Shown here: positions 19,740 to 31,596 of the stretch, in pieces
How positions within the stretch are numbered: the first letter of the stretch is position 1
Layout: each line of letters starts with the position of its first letter
Assembly: GCA_021298175.1 (NCBI GenBank)
Contig: JAJTDW010000002.1
Location: forward strand, 84,942-148,941
Reading direction: 5' to 3'
Source of the DNA: Pseudomonadota bacterium
GTDB lineage: Bacteria > Pseudomonadota > Gammaproteobacteria > Burkholderiales > UBA11063
Length of the DNA stretch: 64,000 nucleotides
The notes under the pieces: generated by a model
Told to the model about the DNA's origin: nothing
Seen by the model: the letters and a program-made list of their open reading frames with translations, nothing else
Database searches by the model: none
Made by a program: the position numbers and the translations under genes

Positions 19740-21029
19740 CTAAGGGATTGACCTGTAATGTTTTATAAGATATAATGACCCTGTTATTAGAATTAGTTTT
19801 TTGTTTAAGGTTTTAGCAAACTCCAAAGCAGCTAAAGGGTCATCAATACTATAGCATATTGTATTAATCGATGCATGATCTTCTATCATACCAGATGATT
19901 GATAAATATCATAAAGTTTAGATGCCTCTAAGCCTCTACTTGTAGTTGTAATAGAAGTAAAAATAATTGTATTAGATATCTGATTAAGATAACCCAACAT
20001 TGCTGGAATATTCTTATCAGCTAAAATTGACGTTATAACCACAACATCCTCTGGAATATAATTAATTGCTAAAGTATCATATAATACTTTAGCACCAGAT
20101 TCATTATGCGTAGCATCAACTATAATCTCAGGATTTATAGCAATACGCTCTAAACGCCCATGCCACTTTGCAGACTCTGCAGCATACCTAATAGACTCTG
20201 CTGCTATATTCAAACCACTTAAGACCTCATAAGCACATAAAAAATTATATGCTTGGAATTTACCAAATAAATTTAAAGAGTAAATTTCCATAAGATCTTT
20301 AGATCCTAGAAGTGATACTTCTAAATTAATAGCTAAAATAGTTTTAAAATTAATAAAGTCTAAAACAATAGATCCTAAATATTTATCTAAAATATTAGTG
20401 TAGTGATTAGTGCGCTTCTTAATTTGTACTAAAAGCTCTATGCTATTATCTGCAAATACTGTAGGGGTATTATTTTTTATAATCCCTGTTTTTTCTTTAG
20501 CAATATCCTTTAAACTATTACCAAGCCAATTAGTATGTTCTAATGCAATATTAGTAATAATACAATACACTGGATTAAGAATGACATTGGTTGCATCATT
20601 CTCACCCCCCATACCAACTTCAAGTACTAAATAATCAATCCCACTCTTAGAAAAGAAATAAAACATTATTGCAGTTAATAATTCAAAAGGTGAAGCCAGT
20701 AAATTATGTATATTTACTATATTTTTCACATAGATAAATGTATCTTCTAAAATATTATCAGATATTGCTACGCCATTTAAAGTAATTGTCTCATTAATGG
20801 CATAAATATGTGGACTAGTATATTTACCAACTTTATACTTAGCATGTATCAATCCAGCCTCAATAAAAGCAGCTGTAGAACCTTTACCATTGCTTCCTGT
20901 AATATGTATAACTTTATAGTTATTCTGTGGATTACCCAAATAATTTAATAAAATTTTTATTCTATCTAAACCTGGAGTAATGTTTATATTAGATTTTGTA
21001 GTTAATTCATCAATAATTTGCTGCTTCAT
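19740..21029 (-). CDS. folC: Folylpolyglutamate synthase/dihydrofolate synthase
   Basis: ITGSNGKGSTAAF, YTSPHI, EVGMGGENDATN, DATHNESG. Confidence 0.92.
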   Translation of the reverse strand: MKQQIIDELTTKSNINITPGLDRIKILLNYLGNPQNNYKVIHITGSNGKGSTAAFIEAGLIHAKYKVGKYTSPHIYAINETITLNGVAISDNILEDTFIYVKNIVNIHNLLASPFELLTAIMFYFFSKSGIDYLVLEVGMGGENDATNVILNPVYCIITNIALEHTNWLGNSLKDIAKEKTGIIKNNTPTVFADNSIELLVQIKKRTNHYTNILDKYLGSIVLDFINFKTILAINLEVSLLGSKDLMEIYSLNLFGKFQAYNFLCAYEVLSGLNIAAESIRYAAESAKWHGRLERIAINPEIIVDATHNESGAKVLYDTLAINYIPEDVVVITSILADKNIPAMLGYLNQISNTIIFTSITTTSRGLEASKLYDIYQSSGMIEDHASINTICYSIDDPLAALEFAKTLNKKLILITGSLYLIKHYRSIP

Positions 21030-21069
21030 ATTATTACTTCCTTAGAATTAATGCCCACATCGTAGTAAT

Positions 21070-22155
21070 TTATATGAGGAATTTAGCGCGTGACAACCAA
21101 TACATAAAATACGATATATAAAATACAAAAAACACCACAGCTAAGCCAATTTTTAAACTATTAGATTTCTTAGAAATTAATACCAAACCTAAATAGAAAG
21201 TAAATAATGTGCCACAAAACCTACCTTCAGATAGCATAGTACCTGTCATAAATCCTGGTAAAATACATAATAAATTAAAAATTGCTTCCTCATAGTATTT
21301 ATTAATAAATAACCAAACAGCAATTATGCAAGAAAATACAAATAATCCAGAATTATTATAGTCCATAACCATTTTTAATAATTGGCTGCCAATTCTAGTA
21401 AGCTGAAAACCAGTACGCCCCCAACCACGTTGAATATGCTCAAAAGCCAGAAAATCCCCCACATGATAGTGTAAATAAACCATATAGATTATTAAACCAA
21501 ACATAGATATAAGGGTTCCCCAAATCAAGCTAGGCTGAGATTTTTTTCGTATGCCATATAAAAAATATACCAGACTAAACATAATTCCAACAGGACGAGT
21601 CGCAGATAATAGCCCGCCAAAAATTGCTGAAATATATGGACGATTAATCCGCATAAAATAAAAAGCAGATAAAGAAAGCAATAGGAATAGGCTCTCGGTA
21701 TATAAAGATGCAAAATATACACTAAAAGGAGAAAAGGCTAATAATATAACGCCAAAGCGACTATTAGTTTCATCAAAACTTAACTTTAAATACTTATAAA
21801 ATACTAATAAAGATAATAAAATAAAAATTTGGTTTAGAATAATACCTGTAATAATTACATCACTTGATATCAGACTTACTACAATTTTAACTATATAAGG
21901 ATATAATGGAAAAAATGCCCAATTAGCCAAACCACTCCAAACTCTAGGGGATGTTCTTATATGTAAATCATAACCATCATTAATAATGGTTAAATACCAT
22001 TTACAATCCCATTTACACATTGTAGTAAAAAAATCCGCATTCTTATGAATAAAAATATTCTTAGCTAAATCAAACTCGTAAGTTAAAATAATCCGACTAA
22101 TTGCAAATATTAATAAACAATAAAATACCCAATTTATCCGGGTTAACTTTCCCAT
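21070..22155 (-). CDS. Multi-TM glycosyltransferase (PIG-V / mannosyltransferase-like)
   Basis: WDCKWYLTIINDGYD and FFPLYPYIVKI with multiple TM segments. Confidence 0.65.
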   Translation of the reverse strand: MGKLTRINWVFYCLLIFAISRIILTYEFDLAKNIFIHKNADFFTTMCKWDCKWYLTIINDGYDLHIRTSPRVWSGLANWAFFPLYPYIVKIVVSLISSDVIITGIILNQIFILLSLLVFYKYLKLSFDETNSRFGVILLAFSPFSVYFASLYTESLFLLLSLSAFYFMRINRPYISAIFGGLLSATRPVGIMFSLVYFLYGIRKKSQPSLIWGTLISMFGLIIYMVYLHYHVGDFLAFEHIQRGWGRTGFQLTRIGSQLLKMVMDYNNSGLFVFSCIIAVWLFINKYYEEAIFNLLCILPGFMTGTMLSEGRFCGTLFTFYLGLVLISKKSNSLKIGLAVVFFVFYISYFMYWLSRAKFLI

Positions 22156-22165
22156 GTTTTATCCC

Positions 22166-22209
22166 AAAAACGCAAAAAGCCAACTTATATTTATTAATAC
22201 AAATTGGCT
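22166..22209 (-). terminator. Rho-independent terminator after rplQ
   Basis: Minus strand AGCCAA...TTGGCTTTTTGCGTTTTT. Confidence 0.8.
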
Positions 22210-22246
22210 CTATGCTCAAACAATAATAGTTTACCTAATTACTCTA

Positions 22247-22645
22247 TTAAGAATTAGCTTCATCTTCTTCAACCACTTCAGTAGTTTCTGGACGATCAAC
22301 TAATTCAATAAATGCACGAGGTGCATTATCACCAGCCCTAAAGCCGTATTTTAATAAACGAGTATAACCACCATTACGTGTTTGATAGCGAGGAGCTAGT
22401 TCATCAAATAACTTACTAACAATCTCACGATCACGAGTACGTGCAAAAGCTAAACGACGATTTGCTAATGTTGGGTTTTTAGCCAACGTAATTAGCGGTT
22501 CCACTACTTTACGCAACTCTTTTGCTTTAGGCAGTGTTGTAACAATCGCTTCATGTCTTAGTAAAGCAACAGCTAAATTTTTAAATAAAGCCTTCCTATG
22601 CGAAGACGTACGATTTAATTTGCGGTGAGCACAACGATGACGCAT
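22247..22645 (-). CDS. rplQ: 50S ribosomal protein L17
   Basis: [24 protein letters not shown]. Confidence 0.98.
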   Translation of the reverse strand: MRHRCAHRKLNRTSSHRKALFKNLAVALLRHEAIVTTLPKAKELRKVVEPLITLAKNPTLANRRLAFARTRDREIVSKLFDELAPRYQTRNGGYTRLLKYGFRAGDNAPRAFIELVDRPETTEVVEEDEANS

Positions 22646-22663
22646 TATCTACATCCTTCTAAA

Positions 22664-23680
22664 TTATTTCTTTTTTACTGATGCTGGTGGCCAGTTATCT
22701 ATTGCCATACCTAATCTCAAGCCGCGAGCATCCAATAATTCTTTAATCTCAGTTAGAGACTTTTTACCTAAGTTAGGCGTTCTTAATAATTCATTTTCTG
22801 AAAACTGAATTAGATCACCTAAATAGTTAATATCCAAATGTTTTAGACAATTAGCACTTCGAACTGTAAGTTCTAAATTATCGACTAATTCTAAAAACAT
22901 TGGGTCAATATCTGACTCTTCTTTAACTTTTACTAATGTGGTAGCTGGAGCTTGAACTTCAGGCATGTGCTCCAAACCAGCAAATACTAATAGCTGTTCA
23001 ATTAATACTTTAGATGCACTTCTAATCGCATCTTCTGGAGAGATAACGCCATTAGTTTCTACTTCTAGCACTAATTTATCTAAGTCAGTTTTTTGTTCAA
23101 CACGAGCATTCTCTACATTAAACATTACTCGCGTAACAGGAGAGAATCCAGCATCTAGTAAAATAGAACCAGTTGCAACAGTATCAGCTGTAACATCAGT
23201 ACGACGTGCTGCAGCTGTTTGATAACCAATACCTTGTTCGATAGTAATTTCTAAATTAATTTCTACATTTTTAGTAATATTACATATAACATGCTCTGGA
23301 TTTAAAACCTCTACATCATGCGTAAGAGTTATATCACTGCCATAAACTATCGATGGTCCTTTTTTATGTAACTTTAGCGTCGTTTTATTTTTACCATGTA
23401 ATTTAAATACTAAACCTTTTAGGTTTAGTAGTATATCCACCACATCTTCACTAACACCCTCAATTACAGAATACTCGTGAGCAATCCCCTCGACTTTAAC
23501 CTCAGTAACTGCAACACCAGTCATTGAAGATAATAAAACCCTGCGTAAAGCATTGCCTAAAGTGTGACCATAACCACGCTCGAAAGGCTCCATCACAATC
23601 TTACAGTTATTTAGATCACCTTCAATTGGAGTTATCGTAATTGATTTTGGCTTTAACAGCTGTTTTTCAGTTTCCTGCAT
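22664..23680 (-). CDS. rpoA: RNA polymerase alpha subunit
   Basis: [22 protein letters not shown]-terminal [13 protein letters not shown]. Confidence 0.98.
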   Translation of the reverse strand: MQETEKQLLKPKSITITPIEGDLNNCKIVMEPFERGYGHTLGNALRRVLLSSMTGVAVTEVKVEGIAHEYSVIEGVSEDVVDILLNLKGLVFKLHGKNKTTLKLHKKGPSIVYGSDITLTHDVEVLNPEHVICNITKNVEINLEITIEQGIGYQTAAARRTDVTADTVATGSILLDAGFSPVTRVMFNVENARVEQKTDLDKLVLEVETNGVISPEDAIRSASKVLIEQLLVFAGLEHMPEVQAPATTLVKVKEESDIDPMFLELVDNLELTVRSANCLKHLDINYLGDLIQFSENELLRTPNLGKKSLTEIKELLDARGLRLGMAIDNWPPASVKKK

Positions 23681-23705
23681 ATCGCCTTCCTTTTAGCTAT
23701 TTATT

Positions 23706-24329
23706 TTATTTAGAGTAAAACTCTACCACTAATTGTTCGTTGATATCGCTAGATAGTTCGCCTCTTTCTGGCATAGTTTTGTATATACCTTGCATTTCTT
23801 TAGCATTTACTTCAACCCAATTTGGGAATCCTGTTTGCTCAGATAATGATAAAGATTCTTGAATACGAACTTGTTTCTTCGATTTATCTGTAATACTAAT
23901 TGTATCGCCAGCTTTAACAATATAAGATGGAATATTTACTGGTTTTCCATTTACAAGCAATGCTTTATGTGATACTAATTGACGAGACTCAGCTCTTGTA
24001 GAACCAAAACCCATACGATATACAACATTATCTAATCTAGACTCTAACAATTTTAGTAAATTATCACCAGTAGAACCTTGTCTACGTGCAGCTTCAGCAA
24101 AGTATTTTCTAAACTGGCGCTCTAAAATACCATAAATACGGCGAATTTTTTGCTTTTCACGTAACTGAATCCCAAAATCAGATAATTTACCACCTGATTT
24201 GGCTCCATGTTGTCCTGGCGCTGTATTTAATTTACATTTTACATCAGCGCTTTTTCTTGAACTAACTAAAGATAAGTCCAACCCTTCACGACGCATTAAC
24301 TTGCATCTAGGCCCTGTATATCTAGCCAT
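23706..24329 (-). CDS. rpsD: 30S ribosomal protein S4
   Basis: [16 protein letters not shown]. Confidence 0.98.
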   Translation of the reverse strand: MARYTGPRCKLMRREGLDLSLVSSRKSADVKCKLNTAPGQHGAKSGGKLSDFGIQLREKQKIRRIYGILERQFRKYFAEAARRQGSTGDNLLKLLESRLDNVVYRMGFGSTRAESRQLVSHKALLVNGKPVNIPSYIVKAGDTISITDKSKKQVRIQESLSLSEQTGFPNWVEVNAKEMQGIYKTMPERGELSSDINEQLVVEFYSK

Positions 24330-24343
24330 TTATCTTTCTCCCT

Positions 24344-24739
24344 TTAAACTCTACGTCTTTTCGGAGGACGACAGCCATTGTGCGGCAGTGGCGTCACATC
24401 CGAAATACTAATAACCTTAATACCCAACGCATTTAAAGCACGGATTGAAGACTCTCGACCAGGACCAGGTCCTTGAACTCGTACATCTACTGTTTTAATT
24501 CCATACTCTTGGGCAACTTTACCAGCTTTTTCGGCTGCTATTTGAGCAGCGAATGGAGTACTTTTACGTGAACCCTTAAAACCAGCACCGCCAGATGAAG
24601 CCCAAGATAATGCATTACCCTGACGATCTGTGATGGTTATAATAGTATTGTTAAAAGATGCATGAACGTGGGCTATGCCCTCACTCACTGACTTTCTAAC
24701 TTTTTTACGTACTCGTGATGCTGTGTTTGCTTTTGTCAT
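24344..24739 (-). CDS. rpsK: 30S ribosomal protein S11
   Basis: [22 protein letters not shown]. Confidence 0.98.
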   Translation of the reverse strand: MTKANTASRVRKKVRKSVSEGIAHVHASFNNTIITITDRQGNALSWASSGGAGFKGSRKSTPFAAQIAAEKAGKVAQEYGIKTVDVRVQGPGPGRESSIRALNALGIKVISISDVTPLPHNGCRPPKRRRV

Positions 24740-24767
24740 CTACATACTTCCTTATGCAAAAACTGCT

Positions 24768-25133
24768 TTATTTCTTCTTACCAGCAATAGCCTTACGTGG
24801 GCCTTTCCTGGTGCGAGCATTTGTTTTAGTCCTTTGACCACGTACCGGTAAACCTTTTAAGTGACGACCACCACGGTAACATTTTAAATCAATCAGACGT
24901 TTAATATTCATCGACACTTCGCGGCGAAGGTCACCCTCAATAGTAAATACAGCTACTTGAGTACGAATCAGCTCCATCTCTTCTTGAGTTAAATCCTTAA
25001 CTTTAGATTGCGGATTAATCAATGCAGCTCCACAAATTTTATTTGCACGAGTTGTACCAATACCGTAGATGTGCTGTAAGCCAATCACTATATGAGCACT
25101 ATCAGGTATATTTACCCCAGCAATACGTGCCAT
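24768..25133 (-). CDS. rpsM: 30S ribosomal protein S13
   Basis: [24 protein letters not shown]. Confidence 0.98.
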   Translation of the reverse strand: MARIAGVNIPDSAHIVIGLQHIYGIGTTRANKICGAALINPQSKVKDLTQEEMELIRTQVAVFTIEGDLRREVSMNIKRLIDLKCYRGGRHLKGLPVRGQRTKTNARTRKGPRKAIAGKKK

Positions 25134-25167
25134 AATTTCCCTTTCAAAAATTTAACGTGAACCTAGT

Positions 25168-25197
25168 ATTATACAATATATTAATATATATTTGTAA
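25168..25197 (-). promoter_or_regulatory. Putative sigma70 promoter for the alpha operon (rpsM)
   Basis: Minus strand TTACAA-18 bp-TATAAT. Confidence 0.6.
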
Positions 25198-25205
25198 GTT
25201 ACTAC

Positions 25206-25243
25206 CTTATACAACCTCTATCTGCTATAGAAAGTTGTATAAG
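25206..25243 (-). terminator. Hairpin terminator after rpmJ (end of spc operon)
   Basis: CTTATACAAC (25206-25215) / GTTGTATAAG (25234-25243), perfect 10-bp arms. Confidence 0.65.
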
Positions 25244-25253
25244 ATTTTATCAG

Positions 25254-25367
25254 TTATCCTTGTTTTTGTTTATGTCTTGGTTCTTTGCAAATCACACGCA
25301 CAACTCCGTTGCGACGTACAACTTTACAATTACGACATATTTTTTTCACAGAAGGCTGAACTCTCAT
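25254..25367 (-). CDS. rpmJ: 50S ribosomal protein L36 (absent from the supplied ORF track)
   Basis: Translated by hand: [37 protein letters not shown]. Confidence 0.97.
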   Translation of the reverse strand: MRVQPSVKKICRNCKVVRRNGVVRVICKEPRHKQKQG

Positions 25368-25384
25368 TATTAACCTCGAAAAAC

Positions 25385-25603
25385 CTACTTCGCACGAAAT
25401 ACAATGCGAGCTTTGTTTAAATCATATGGTGTCATTTCAACCGTTACTTTATCACTAGGTAAAATTCGGATATAGTTCATCCGCATTTTACCCGAGATAT
25501 GACACAAAACCACATGGCCATTTTCCAACCTAACGCGAAACATTGTATTGGGTAAAGCTTCGATCACTTCACCTTCAAACTGTATCACATCATCTTTTGC
25601 CAT
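25385..25603 (-). CDS. infA: Translation initiation factor IF-1
   Basis: [30 protein letters not shown]. Confidence 0.97.
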   Translation of the reverse strand: MAKDDVIQFEGEVIEALPNTMFRVRLENGHVVLCHISGKMRMNYIRILPSDKVTVEMTPYDLNKARIVFRAK

Positions 25604-25619
25604 ACACCCACCGGACTTC

Positions 25620-26918
25620 CTAGAAACTTTTTAGGTTTGCTTTTTTAAGCAAACTTTCATATTGAACAGACATAATTTGAGATTGCACCTGTGTCATAAG
25701 ATCCATAGTAACTACAACTACGATTAGTAGTGAAGTTCCTCCAAAATAGAATGGGACATTCCATTTTAGGATCAAAATCTCTGGCAATAAACAAACTAAC
25801 GTTATATATATAGCACCAGCCAATGTCAAACGTAAAATCACCTTTTCAACATATCTTGCTGTATTTTCACCGGGTCTTATCCCAGGAACAAATGCTCCAC
25901 TTTTCTTTAAATTATCCGCTGTTTCTTTTGGATTAAACACTAAGGCTGTATAAAAGAAACAAAAGAAAATAATTGCAGATGCATAAAACAGCACATATAC
26001 TGGCTGTCCCGGATGTAGCATATCACCTATACTTGATAAAAAATGTAAGTGACTACTACCAGCACCCAACCAACCAAATATTGTTGCTGGAAATAAAATA
26101 ATACTTGAAGCAAAAATAGGAGGAATAACCCCAGCTAAATTTATCTTCAACGGCAAATGTGTGGTTTGACCTTGCATAATTTTATTACCAACTTGACGCT
26201 TCGCATAATTAACTGGAATCTTGCGTTGCGCCCTTTCTACAAAAACCACAACATATGTAATTGCTATGACTAATGCAAAAATAATAATTGTAGAAAATAT
26301 TGACATAGAACCTTGCGATGCTAATGTCAATGTTTTACTAATGCCGCCTGGAATACCTGAAATGATACCGGTCGTGATAATCATTGAAGCACCATTACCA
26401 ATACCACGTTCAGTAATTTGTTCACCAAGCCACATTAAGAATAGAGTTCCTGCAACTAAACAAACAACTGCTGTTATAAAAAATTGAGCCTGTGAACTAA
26501 TAACTAATCCCGGCTGCTTGTATAACATGGCTGCAATACCAAAACTTTGAACTAATGCTAAAACCACAGTTGCATATCTAGTATATTGAGTGATTTTTCT
26601 TTTACCACTTTCACCTTCTTTTTTTAGTTGAATTAAAAAGGGAAAAACTTCCGATGATAATTGTAAAATAATTGAAGCTGAAATATAAGGCATAATACCC
26701 AAGGCAAAGATTGTAAATCGAGATAATGCTCCACCAGAAAACATATTAACCATACCAAGCAAACCAGACTGGCTTGATTGAAATAGTTTAGCTAACTGTA
26801 TAGGATCTATCCCTGGTACAGGTATGTGCGCACCAATTCTAAATACAATCAAAGCACCAATTAAAAACCAGACACGTCTTTTTAATTCAGCAAATTTATT
26901 TGTTTTAGCAGCAACCAT
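25620..26918 (-). CDS. secY: Preprotein translocase subunit SecY
   Basis: [22 protein letters not shown], multi-TM. Confidence 0.97.
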   Translation of the reverse strand: MVAAKTNKFAELKRRVWFLIGALIVFRIGAHIPVPGIDPIQLAKLFQSSQSGLLGMVNMFSGGALSRFTIFALGIMPYISASIILQLSSEVFPFLIQLKKEGESGKRKITQYTRYATVVLALVQSFGIAAMLYKQPGLVISSQAQFFITAVVCLVAGTLFLMWLGEQITERGIGNGASMIITTGIISGIPGGISKTLTLASQGSMSIFSTIIIFALVIAITYVVVFVERAQRKIPVNYAKRQVGNKIMQGQTTHLPLKINLAGVIPPIFASSIILFPATIFGWLGAGSSHLHFLSSIGDMLHPGQPVYVLFYASAIIFFCFFYTALVFNPKETADNLKKSGAFVPGIRPGENTARYVEKVILRLTLAGAIYITLVCLLPEILILKWNVPFYFGGTSLLIVVVVTMDLMTQVQSQIMSVQYESLLKKANLKSF

Positions 26919-26961
26919 AGCATATTCTCTTATTTTATAAATAACAACAACGTTATTTTAG

Positions 26962-27387
26962 TTATTCTATTGAACCACCGGCAAGCATTATCGCAGCTTT
27001 AGCTGATTCAGTCACATTTACACCGCGAACATTAATTGCTCTTTCAATCTTACCAGTATTGATAATTTTAATTTTATCAGCATGTTGTGATACCAACCCA
27101 TTACTAACTAAAGTTAGACGATCTATATCATTTAATGCAAGCTTATTAATATCTAGTAAACGAACTTCAACAGATAAACTCAAGGATTTAAAACCACGCT
27201 TAGGTAACCTTCTATACAAAGGCATTTGCCCACCTTCAAACCCCACTTTATGGAATCCACCAGCACGACTTTTTTGCCCCTTGTGGCCACGACCACAAGT
27301 CTTACCTAAACCAGAGCCAATCCCACGACCAACTCTTCTCTTAGAATGCTTGCTACCTACAGCTGGCTTAATTTCATTTAAAAACAT
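26962..27387 (-). CDS. rplO: 50S ribosomal protein L15
   Basis: [25 protein letters not shown]. Confidence 0.97.
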   Translation of the reverse strand: MFLNEIKPAVGSKHSKRRVGRGIGSGLGKTCGRGHKGQKSRAGGFHKVGFEGGQMPLYRRLPKRGFKSLSLSVEVRLLDINKLALNDIDRLTLVSNGLVSQHADKIKIINTGKIERAINVRGVNVTESAKAAIMLAGGSIE

Positions 27388-27389
27388 AA

Positions 27390-27575
27390 TTAACCCTCAC
27401 ATTTTAAAAGATAGTTAATACGATTGATCATACCTAGATTTTCTGGCGTAGCTTCAACTTCTACAGTTTTACCAATTTTTCTTAAGCCTAAACCACGAGC
27501 ACATGCTTTATGTGATTCAAGACGCCCGATTAAACTTTTCACTAGAGTGATTTTTATTGTCTTAGATGCTACCAT
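27390..27575 (-). CDS. rpmD: 50S ribosomal protein L30
   Basis: [32 protein letters not shown]; internal Met start preferred. Confidence 0.93.
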   Translation of the reverse strand: MVASKTIKITLVKSLIGRLESHKACARGLGLRKIGKTVEVEATPENLGMINRINYLLKCEG

Positions 27576-28071
27576 TATCAACCCCCATTAGCTCCCCAAC
27601 TGTTTTACCACGCTTTGCAGCGATTTCAGCTGGAGTATAGATTGAAGACAATGCGTCTAAAGTTGCACGTACCACATTGTAATTGTTTGTTGAACCATGC
27701 ACTTTAGCTGAAATATTTTTAATGCCAATAGCTTCAAAAATAGCACGCATAGCACCACCAGCAATAATACCAGTACCTTCTCTAGCCGGCTGAAGAAACA
27801 CGGTAGTTGCACCATGAGTCGCCGAAATTTTGTGGAATATAGTACCTTTATTTAAAGATACTTTCATCATATTTTTACGAGCTTCTTTCACAGCTTTTTG
27901 AACTGCAACAGGAACTTCTTTTGACTTGGATTTACCCATGCCAATACCGCCATCACCATCACCTACAACAGTTAATGCAGCAAAACCCATAATTCTACCG
28001 CCCTTAACCACTTTAGTAACGCGATTAACGCTAATCATTTTTTCTATAAATTGATCTTTTACTTCAGACAT
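27562..28071 (-). CDS. rpsE: 30S ribosomal protein S5
   Basis: [35 protein letters not shown]. Confidence 0.97.
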   Translation of the reverse strand: MSEVKDQFIEKMISVNRVTKVVKGGRIMGFAALTVVGDGDGGIGMGKSKSKEVPVAVQKAVKEARKNMMKVSLNKGTIFHKISATHGATTVFLQPAREGTGIIAGGAMRAIFEAIGIKNISAKVHGSTNNYNVVRATLDALSSIYTPAEIAAKRGKTVGELMGVDNGSI

Positions 28072-28086
28072 CTATCTACTCCACTA

Positions 28087-28440
28087 TTAGAATACAAGGC
28101 CGTTTTCACGTGCACTATCAGCCAACGCTTTAACGCGACCATGATATTTAAAGCCTGATCTATCAAAAGCAACTTCTTTAATGCCAAATGCTACAGCTTT
28201 TTCAGCGATTTGCTTTCCAATAGCTTTAGCAGCTTCCACATTACCACCATTTTTTATTGAAGCACTGGTATCTTTAGCTAAAGTAGAGGCAGATGCCAAA
28301 ACTTTAGAACCAGTTTCATCAATAATCTGTGCATAAATATTAGAATTTGATTTATACACTACAAGACGTTTTGTACTTAACTCAAGAATTTTTAATCTTG
28401 TTTTTCTTGAGCGTCTAAGCCTAGACTCTTTCTTATTCAT
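28087..28440 (-). CDS. rplR: 50S ribosomal protein L18
   Basis: [27 protein letters not shown]. Confidence 0.97.
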   Translation of the reverse strand: MNKKESRLRRSRKTRLKILELSTKRLVVYKSNSNIYAQIIDETGSKVLASASTLAKDTSASIKNGGNVEAAKAIGKQIAEKAVAFGIKEVAFDRSGFKYHGRVKALADSARENGLVF

Positions 28441-28459
28441 ATCGAATTAGCCCTTTAAA

Positions 28460-28996
28460 CTATTTTTTCTTAGTTTCTTTAAGAATAACCTGCTCATCAG
28501 CATAACGGATACCCTTGCCCTTATAAGGCTCTACAGCCCTGTAAGCACGGATCTCTGCAGCAACCTGCCCAACCATTTGTTTGTCATAACCTTTTATGAT
28601 TATTTCTGTTTGAGTGGGTGTTTCAATTTTGATTCCTTTTGGTGCCTTATGTACCACTGGATGTGAAAAACCTAAAGATAAATTTAGACTGTCCCCAGAA
28701 ACAGCAGCACGATAACCAACACCTAAAATAGTCAATTTCTTTTGGAAACCCTTACTTACACCAATGATCATATTACTTAATATTGCACGAATTGTACCTG
28801 ACAATGCTTTTGCAAATTTAGTTTCTTCACGCGTTTGTAATGTAATGATATTATCTTGTTTGATAATTTCAACTGCATCATCAAATGTGAATTCCATTTG
28901 ACCTAATGGTCCTTTAACTTTTACGTTAGAACCGCTAACTATAACCTCAATATCTGAAGGAATACTAAGCGGTAATTTAGCCTGACGAGACAACAT
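28460..28996 (-). CDS. rplF: 50S ribosomal protein L6
   Basis: MLSRQAKLPLSIPSDIEV...VKGPLGQ; YKGKGIRYADE. Confidence 0.97.
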   Translation of the reverse strand: MLSRQAKLPLSIPSDIEVIVSGSNVKVKGPLGQMEFTFDDAVEIIKQDNIITLQTREETKFAKALSGTIRAILSNMIIGVSKGFQKKLTILGVGYRAAVSGDSLNLSLGFSHPVVHKAPKGIKIETPTQTEIIIKGYDKQMVGQVAAEIRAYRAVEPYKGKGIRYADEQVILKETKKK

Positions 28997-29014
28997 TATA
29001 TTTACTCCCCCAAA

Positions 29015-29404
29015 CTATGAAACATAGCAAATAACTTCACCGCCAACGTTCAATGAACGCGCGCGACGGTCAGTAATTACACCCTTTGGAGTAGAAACTA
29101 TTGCTACACCAAAACCACTCATTACAGTTGGTAGTTTTTCACAACTACAGTAAACACGTAAACCAGGGCGAGAAACTCGCTCTATAGTTTCAATAACCGC
29201 TTTACCTGCATAATATTTTAAAGTTATTAGAAGCTCAGGCTTTTTATCACCCTCAACTTTATAGTCTTCTATGTAACCCTCTTCTTGTAATACTTTTGCA
29301 ATCGAAACTTTAACTTTCGAAGAAGGCATTGCTACAGAATCCTTCTTTGCAGACTGTGCATTACGAATACGAGTTAACATATCAGCAATTGTATCTTGCA
29401 TCAT
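29015..29404 (-). CDS. rpsH: 30S ribosomal protein S8
   Basis: [18 protein letters not shown]. Confidence 0.97.
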   Translation of the reverse strand: MMQDTIADMLTRIRNAQSAKKDSVAMPSSKVKVSIAKVLQEEGYIEDYKVEGDKKPELLITLKYYAGKAVIETIERVSRPGLRVYCSCEKLPTVMSGFGVAIVSTPKGVITDRRARSLNVGGEVICYVS

Positions 29405-29420
29405 TTTTTAATACCCCTTC

Positions 29421-29726
29421 TTACCAGCTAGCCTTGACAATTCCAGGGATTTCGCCCTTTAATGCCAACTCTCTTAATTTATTACGCGCTATGCCAAACT
29501 TACGGAATGTGCCACGAGGGCGCCCCGTAAGAGCACAACGATTACGCTTTCTGGTTGGTGAAGAGTTTCTTGGCAATTGCTGTAACGCTAATCTTGCCTC
29601 AAATTTTTCTTCATCACCTTTTGAAGAATCATTAATAACTGCATGTAAAGCTGCACGTTTTTCAGCGTATTTTATTACTAACGTAGCGCGCTTTTTTTCT
29701 CTTTCCACTAAAGCCAATCTTGTCAT
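29421..29726 (-). CDS. rpsN: 30S ribosomal protein S14 (zinc-independent form)
   Basis: [28 protein letters not shown]; 101 aa without CxxC pairs. Confidence 0.97.
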   Translation of the reverse strand: MTRLALVEREKKRATLVIKYAEKRAALHAVINDSSKGDEEKFEARLALQQLPRNSSPTRKRNRCALTGRPRGTFRKFGIARNKLRELALKGEIPGIVKASW

Positions 29727-29737
29727 GACTTACATCC

Positions 29738-30274
29738 TTATTTGATAGGGAAACTAAATGCTTTTAACAACGCTCTAGCCTCATCGCTATTTTTTGCAGT
29801 TGTTGTAATCGTGATATTCATACCACGCAAAGCATCAATTTTGTCGTATTCAATCTCAGGGAATATAATTTGTTCCTTGATCCCAAAGTTATAATTACCA
29901 TCTTTGTCAAATGATTTAGCAGATAAACCCCTAAAATCACGTACACGCGGTAATGCAATTGTAACTAACCGATCCAGAAACTCATACATTTTCTCTTTAC
30001 GTAATGTAACCTTGCAACCAACAGGATAACCATCTCTGATTTTAAAGCCAGCGATTGATTTACGTGCAACAGTAACAATGGGTTTTTGCCCTGCAATCTT
30101 AGTCATATCTGAAACTGCATGCTCCATTACTTTTTTATCAGCAATAGCCTCACCAACACCCATATTAAGAGTGATCTTTGCGATGCGAGGTACTTCCATT
30201 ACTGATTTATAGTTAAACTGCTCCATTAGGTCTGACACAACTTTACTATTATAAAAATCTTTTAATCTAGCCAT
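29738..30274 (-). CDS. rplE: 50S ribosomal protein L5
   Basis: [22 protein letters not shown]. Confidence 0.97.
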   Translation of the reverse strand: MARLKDFYNSKVVSDLMEQFNYKSVMEVPRIAKITLNMGVGEAIADKKVMEHAVSDMTKIAGQKPIVTVARKSIAGFKIRDGYPVGCKVTLRKEKMYEFLDRLVTIALPRVRDFRGLSAKSFDKDGNYNFGIKEQIIFPEIEYDKIDALRGMNITITTTAKNSDEARALLKAFSFPIK

Positions 30275-30284
30275 TCATCACCCC

Positions 30285-30605
30285 CTAGCTAACCAATTTG
30301 CCATCAGATTTAAATATGCGGACTTTTTTACCATCCTCAACTTTAAACCCAACGCGATCAGCTTTTTTTGTATCGCTATTATATATAGCAACATTTGAAA
30401 TATGTATTGGCATTGTTTTATCAATAACACCGCCAGTTATTCCTTTTACTGGATTGGGCTTAACATGCTTCTTAGCAACATTAACACCTTCAATCACCAC
30501 CTTATCACCATCTTGGACAATTTGTAAAACCTGACCAGTTTTACCTTTGTTTTTTCCAGTGATGACGATTATTTCATCGCCTTTGCGAATTTTTTTCATA
30601 CTCAT
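30285..30605 (-). CDS. rplX: 50S ribosomal protein L24
   Basis: [24 protein letters not shown]. Confidence 0.97.
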   Translation of the reverse strand: MSMKKIRKGDEIIVITGKNKGKTGQVLQIVQDGDKVVIEGVNVAKKHVKPNPVKGITGGVIDKTMPIHISNVAIYNSDTKKADRVGFKVEDGKKVRIFKSDGKLVS

Positions 30606-30618
30606 ATAAACACCTACT

Positions 30619-30987
30619 CTAAATCACTTCAGGAGCTAAAGAAACAATTTTCATGAATTTTTCTGTACGAAGCTCACGAGTAACTGGGCCAAATATACGT
30701 GTACCAATTGGTTCTAATTTAGCGTTTAACAACACTGCTGCGTTTCCATCAAACTTAATTAATGAACCATCACTACGACGAACACCTTTTGCAGTTCTCA
30801 CAACAACAGCATTATATACATCGCCCTTTTTTACACGACCACGAGGAGCCGCATCTTTTATAGACACTTTAATAATGTCACCAACACCGGCATAACGACG
30901 CTTTGAACCGCCTAATACCTTGATACACATAATTTTACGTGCACCAGTATTGTCAGCAACATCTAACAATGTTTGCATTTGAATCAT
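30619..30987 (-). CDS. rplN: 50S ribosomal protein L14
   Basis: [27 protein letters not shown]. Confidence 0.97.
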   Translation of the reverse strand: MIQMQTLLDVADNTGARKIMCIKVLGGSKRRYAGVGDIIKVSIKDAAPRGRVKKGDVYNAVVVRTAKGVRRSDGSLIKFDGNAAVLLNAKLEPIGTRIFGPVTRELRTEKFMKIVSLAPEVI

Positions 30988-31039
30988 TTGATTTTTTACC
31001 TTTCCAACTTAACACGTCAAGCAAACGGTCAGTATTGGA

Positions 31040-31054
31040 CCCAGAAGTTCTGGG
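31040..31054 (-). promoter_or_regulatory. Hairpin in the rplN (spc operon) 5' leader
   Basis: CCCAGA-AGT-TCTGGG between the promoter and rplN. Confidence 0.5.
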
Positions 31055-31083
31055 AACCAGAATATACTGTAAACGAGTTTGCC

Positions 31084-31112
31084 ATTGTACCACAAAGTTT
31101 TAATAAATGCAA
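31084..31112 (-). promoter_or_regulatory. Putative sigma70 promoter for the spc operon
   Basis: Minus strand TTGCAT-17 bp-TACAAT. Confidence 0.75.
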
Positions 31113-31122
31113 CTTTTTTACA

Positions 31123-31158
31123 AAAAAGAATCCTCGTATACTAACGAGGATTCTTTTT
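31123..31158 (-). terminator. Rho-independent terminator at end of the S10 operon (after rpsQ)
   Basis: AAAAAGAATCCTCG / CGAGGATTCTTTTT, 14-bp perfect arms. Confidence 0.9.
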
Positions 31159-31160
31159 GC

Positions 31161-31409
31161 TTATACTTTTGCAGAGAGTGAATCAACCACCCAAGACTTT
31201 GTTTTAGATATTGGTTTTGATTCTTTAATCATAACAATATCACCTATTTTGAATTGGTTACTTTCATCATGTGCATGGTATTTTTTAAATCTTTTTACGA
31301 TTTTACCATATAAAGGATGCTTAACACGGCGCTCAATCAAAACTGTAACAGTTTTGTCACGAGCATCTGAAACAACCCTACCAACTAACGTACGAATAAC
31401 TTTTGACAT
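31161..31409 (-). CDS. rpsQ: 30S ribosomal protein S17
   Basis: [31 protein letters not shown]. Confidence 0.97.
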   Translation of the reverse strand: MSKVIRTLVGRVVSDARDKTVTVLIERRVKHPLYGKIVKRFKKYHAHDESNQFKIGDIVMIKESKPISKTKSWVVDSLSAKV

Positions 31410-31410
31410 A

Positions 31411-31596
31411 TTAAGCCTTTTCTCGCAAAATAGTTCTTACGCGCGCAATACTACGACGCACACTTCTTAATTCGCTTGTCTTAGTCAATTGTTGCATTGA
31501 ACTTTGCATGCGAAGTGAAAAATGAGCTTTCAAAAGCGCCTCTAATTCTGTAGTCAGTTCTGGAACTGACTTAACTCTTAATTCTGTTGACTTCAT
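31411..31596 (-). CDS. rpmC: 50S ribosomal protein L29
   Basis: [19 protein letters not shown]...[13 protein letters not shown]. Confidence 0.95.
   Translation of the reverse strand: MKSTELRVKSVPELTTELEALLKAHFSLRMQSSMQQLTKTSELRSVRRSIARVRTILREKA

Noticed and set aside
25157-25420. 87-aa plus-strand ORF
   Set aside because: Antisense to rpmJ and the spc terminator/alpha promoter; the rpmJ reading frame is clearly the real gene.
30973-31470. 165-aa plus-strand ORF over rpsQ and the spc promoter
   Set aside because: Antisense to rpsQ and crosses a strong terminator; no protein-like motifs.
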